The position numbers were made by a program, and so were the translations under genes. 46,256 nucleotides of DNA. Origin: JBOGTC01 sp050692055 (GTDB taxonomy: Bacteria; Chloroflexota; Limnocylindria; QHBO01). The DNA lies in assembly GCA_050692055.1 (NCBI GenBank), contig JBOGTC010000037.1, forward strand, positions 1 to 46,256, written 5' to 3'. This document shows positions 43,956-46,256 of this stretch, piece after piece (the stretch's first letter is position 1; each line of letters starts with the position of its first letter). Below the pieces are notes generated by a model. That model was not told the DNA's origin. It saw nothing but the letters and a program-made list of their open reading frames with translations, and did no database searches.

Positions 43956-45127
43956 TGCGCCTGGCTGATCTGCTCCTGCCGGCTGCTGACGGCTCGCTGC
44001 GCCCGTACACGCCCGGCATCGCTCCCGAGCTGCCAGCTCCGGCGCTGCCGCTGCGCAGCCGGGCCGTCCTGGCGGCCGCCCACGTCGTTGTTGACCCGCT
44101 GGCCGATGTGGATCCCGGATCGGCATCGGCCGTCGACTGGGAGGCGACGCTTGCCTATCGCCGTCACCTGTGGTCGCTTGGTCTGGGGGTCGCCGATGCC
44201 ATGGACACGGCCCAGCGCGGCGCCGGGCTGGGCTGGCCGGCTGCGCGAGAGCTCATTCGCCTGGCGACGGCGGAGGCGCGGCTGGTTGGTGGCCGGATCG
44301 CCTGCGGCGCGGGGACCGATCAGCTCGAGCCGGGCGGTCGGCATTCGCTGGCGGACGTCGAGCGCGCCTATGCCGAGCAATGCGAGCTCATCGAGCGCGA
44401 GGGTGCTCAGGTCGTGCTGATGGCGAGCCGCGACATGGCCGCGGTTGCGGCCGGGCCTGAGGACTACGCGGCCGTGTACGGGCGGCTCCTCGCCGGGCTG
44501 TCCCGCCCGGCGATCCTGCACTGGCTCGGAGCGCCGTTCGACCCGCTCCTCGCCGGATACTGGGGCAGCACGGATCTGGACCGTGCGGGCGCGACGCTGC
44601 TCGAGATCATCGCGGCGCGTCCCGACCGCGTCGATGGCGTGAAGGTCTCGCTGCTCGATGCCTCGCGCGAGGTCGCCCTGCGCCGCGCGATGCCGGCGGG
44701 GACCCGTGTCTATACCGGCGACGACCTCAACTACCTGGAGCTCATCCGCGGCGACGAGGAGGGCCACAGCGACGCGCTGCTCGGCGTCTTCGACGCCATC
44801 GCGCCGGCCGCCGCAGCGGCGATCGGCGCCCTGGATGGCGGCGATCTGGAGGGCTACGAGCGCATCCTTGCGCCGACGGTGCCCCTCGCTCGGCACCTGT
44901 TTCGCGCGCCGACCTACCACTACAAGACGGGGATCGTGCTCCTGGCGTACCTCAACGGTCACCAGTCACACTTCCGGATGCTCGGCGGACTCGAATCGGC
45001 ACGCTCGCTCGTGCACATCGCCGAGCTGTTCGTACTGGCCGATCAGGCCGGCATTCTCGCGGATCCGCAGGGCGCAGCGGCGCGCATGAGACCGCTCCTC
45101 GAGCTGGGAGGCATCTCGGGGGCCTGA
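43955..45127 (+). CDS. DUF993 family TIM-barrel enzyme (dihydrodipicolinate-synthase-like)
   Basis: 390 aa, the usual length of DUF993 proteins. 'YRRHLWSLGLGVADAMDTAQRGAGLGWPAARELIRLA', 'IACGAGTDQL' and 'VDGVKVSLLDASREVALRR' fit the family. 'GVKVSLLD' carries the lysine that in DapA-like aldolases forms a Schiff base. It is an uncharacterised aldolase or lyase-like enzyme. Elsewhere these occur with Gfo/Idh/MocA dehydrogenases and sugar isomerases; here it is the last gene of a transporter operon. It presumably acts on the imported compound, which is inference. Confidence 0.88.
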   Translation: MRLADLLLPAADGSLRPYTPGIAPELPAPALPLRSRAVLAAAHVVVDPLADVDPGSASAVDWEATLAYRRHLWSLGLGVADAMDTAQRGAGLGWPAARELIRLATAEARLVGGRIACGAGTDQLEPGGRHSLADVERAYAEQCELIEREGAQVVLMASRDMAAVAAGPEDYAAVYGRLLAGLSRPAILHWLGAPFDPLLAGYWGSTDLDRAGATLLEIIAARPDRVDGVKVSLLDASREVALRRAMPAGTRVYTGDDLNYLELIRGDEEGHSDALLGVFDAIAPAAAAAIGALDGGDLEGYERILAPTVPLARHLFRAPTYHYKTGIVLLAYLNGHQSHFRMLGGLESARSLVHIAELFVLADQAGILADPQGAAARMRPLLELGGISGA

Positions 45128-45215
45128 GCCTGGCCGTCCCGGCGCGGGGCCTGCCCTGGACCGCCGCGTGTTGGGCTCGCCGCTTCCGTGTGGCCGCCTT
45201 GGGGAGCCGCCCGGA

Positions 45216-46049
45216 TCAGCCGCCGAATTCGAGGCGTATGGACTCGGTATCGGCAAGTATGAGGAGCCGTCCTCGGTCGTCTAGCCACCCGTCGGTGAGC
45301 AGGAAGTACTTGCCGCCGGAGCGCTGCAGGAGGTACAGGCCCTCGTAACGGTAGCCATAGGCGCTGTCCGATCCTTCCAGCGGTGTTTCGACCACACCCG
45401 TCGCCTCGATGTTCAGGCTGCCGGCACTCAGGAGGGTCACGGCCGGCAGCCGGTCGGCAAGGTGAGCCTGGAGATCTTCCGCGAGCGCATTGCCGCCGAG
45501 CTGCGCCAACCGCTCCGTCTGCCAGAACAGGGTGGCGATCAGTAGCGCGCCGACAAGAGCCACGCTCACGCCGCCGGCCCGTTGGTGGTCACCCGCCGCG
45601 CGACGCCGCAGGAGGCTGCCGTACGCCGCGCCCCCGATGGCAAGCATCACGCACAGCGGCAGCAGGATGATGCCGATGGGTCTCGCCACCAGGACCAGCA
45701 CCAGGCCGATGGGCACCAGCACCCACGCCCACCACAGAACGGCCCCAGCGCGGCTCGCTCGCGCCCGCAGCCACGGATCGATTCGGAGCAGCAGCAGCCC
45801 GCCAAGCAGCAGCACGATGATCGGGAAGAACAGGATGTCGATGCTGCGCAGCACCAGGTCCTGGGGTGACATCTCGAAGATGCTGACATCGGCCCCGAAG
45901 GCGACGGCCTGCGCCTGGCTCCGGACCCAGCCGAAGTACAGCAACAGGGCCGTACCGAGCGCGATCGGGGAGCCGACCGCCCCCAGGATCACAAGCACAT
46001 CCGGAGAGGAACGCGCTTGGTGCTCGTCGCTGGCCGACGGCCTCGTCAA
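45216..46049 (-). CDS. Membrane protein with C-terminal extracytoplasmic domain
   Basis: 277 aa from TTG 46049, chosen because TTG overlaps the stop of the upstream gene by four bases (TTGA) and the frame before it reads as Arg-rich sequence. Helices: LVILGAVGSPIALGTALLLYFG, IDILFFPIIVLLLGGLLLL, AVLWWAWVLVPIGLVLVLVA, IGIILLPLCVMLAIGGAAYG and VSVALVGALLIATLFWQT. The last about 90 residues are soluble ('LAEDLQAHLADRLPAVTLLSAGSLNIEATGVVETPLEGS... YEGLYLLQRSGGKYFLLTDGW'). No family recognised. Weakly supported function. Confidence 0.75.
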   Translation of the reverse strand: MTRPSASDEHQARSSPDVLVILGAVGSPIALGTALLLYFGWVRSQAQAVAFGADVSIFEMSPQDLVLRSIDILFFPIIVLLLGGLLLLRIDPWLRARASRAGAVLWWAWVLVPIGLVLVLVARPIGIILLPLCVMLAIGGAAYGSLLRRRAAGDHQRAGGVSVALVGALLIATLFWQTERLAQLGGNALAEDLQAHLADRLPAVTLLSAGSLNIEATGVVETPLEGSDSAYGYRYEGLYLLQRSGGKYFLLTDGWLDDRGRLLILADTESIRLEFGG

Positions 46050-46256
46050 TCCTGGGACTCCGGCGGGCAGGGACCGGTCGGAGTGGCGATGACGTCGTCG
46101 GTCGGCGACGCGCTCGGGCCGACCGGTACGTCGATGATGAATCGTGCCCCTGCGGCGTTCCAGCCAGTTGCCGCCACCAGGACGATGCACGCGGACGTTG
46201 CGGTGGCTCCCCCATCGACTGTCAGCACCAGAGACCCGCTCTCCAGCACGGGCTGG
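46046..46256 (-). CDS. C-terminal part of an unknown protein (5' end beyond window)
   Basis: The frame is open from the right edge to the stop at 46046, giving about 69 residues that end TGPCPPESQD. It contains a hydrophobic stretch 'TSACIVLVAATGWNAAGARFIIDVPVG', possibly beta strands, then a Pro/Thr/Ser-rich tail. The stop overlaps the next gene's TTG, so the pair is coupled. A GTG at 46249 is not supported as the true start because the frame continues upstream. No family recognised. Confidence 0.55.
   Translation of the reverse strand, partial: QPVLESGSLVLTVDGGATATSACIVLVAATGWNAAGARFIIDVPVGPSASPTDDVIATPTGPCPPESQD

Overview
The window is about 46 kb of high-GC chromosome from a bacterium that encodes F420-type enzymes (an LLM-class oxidoreductase and a PPOX-class flavin/F420 protein), a fused E2-E1 2-oxoglutarate enzyme of the Kgd type, several multi-domain signalling proteins with class III cyclase domains, lipobox-bearing lipoproteins, and one exported protein with a sortase-like tail. 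I infer a monoderm such as a Limnocylindria-like member of the Chloroflexota, with Actinobacteria as the main alternative. No rRNA or tRNA gene, integrase, transposase or CRISPR array was recognised, so this looks like ordinary core chromosome with small decayed patches.

Left part (1-16.5 kb). A large zinc-ribbon/cyclase/AAA/TPR regulator runs off the left edge. It is followed by a small unknown protein, then gltX with an sseB-like gene, a zinc alcohol dehydrogenase, a redoxin-fold protein overlapping mutY, and a HAD hydrolase overlapping an aspartokinase. A clean hairpin terminator separates this from a secreted, (SNPP)7-repeat, LPDTA-tailed protein. An EamA transporter is coupled to an ABC-F ATPase whose upstream region carries a striking set of palindromes. 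Then come homoserine kinase and a divergent PPOX protein.

Middle part (16.5-31.3 kb). tag and mgtE overlap by one base. Facing mgtE is a cyclase-receiver-LuxR fusion that carries a good internal start site exactly at the receiver. A small lipoprotein, a cupredoxin lipoprotein with a membrane partner, a four-GAF histidine kinase and a stand-alone receiver follow. Next are threonine synthase, a membrane protein and the very large kgd gene. Two intergenic spots, 20314-20450 and 30885-31021, hold inverted copies of the same 137-base structured element. It aligns without a gap and appears to keep its base pairing. This is the most novel feature I found.

Right part (31.3-46.3 kb). A monooxygenase-like protein and a membrane protein lead to the pxpABC 5-oxoprolinase operon, whose three genes are joined by GTGA overlaps. 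Next come a cysteine-free HesB-fold protein, a threonine dehydratase, an unknown protein, a decayed S-layer-homology fragment and an F420 oxidoreductase. Divergent from the oxidoreductase is a tightly packed operon: LacI regulator, branched-chain-type ABC transporter (binding protein, two permeases, two ATPases) and a DUF993 TIM-barrel enzyme. Two tandem LacI-type operators lie just upstream. The right edge has two coupled genes, one membrane-bound and one cut by the window end.

Threonine and aspartate-family genes (aspartokinase, thrB, thrC, threonine dehydratase) are all present but scattered rather than in one operon.
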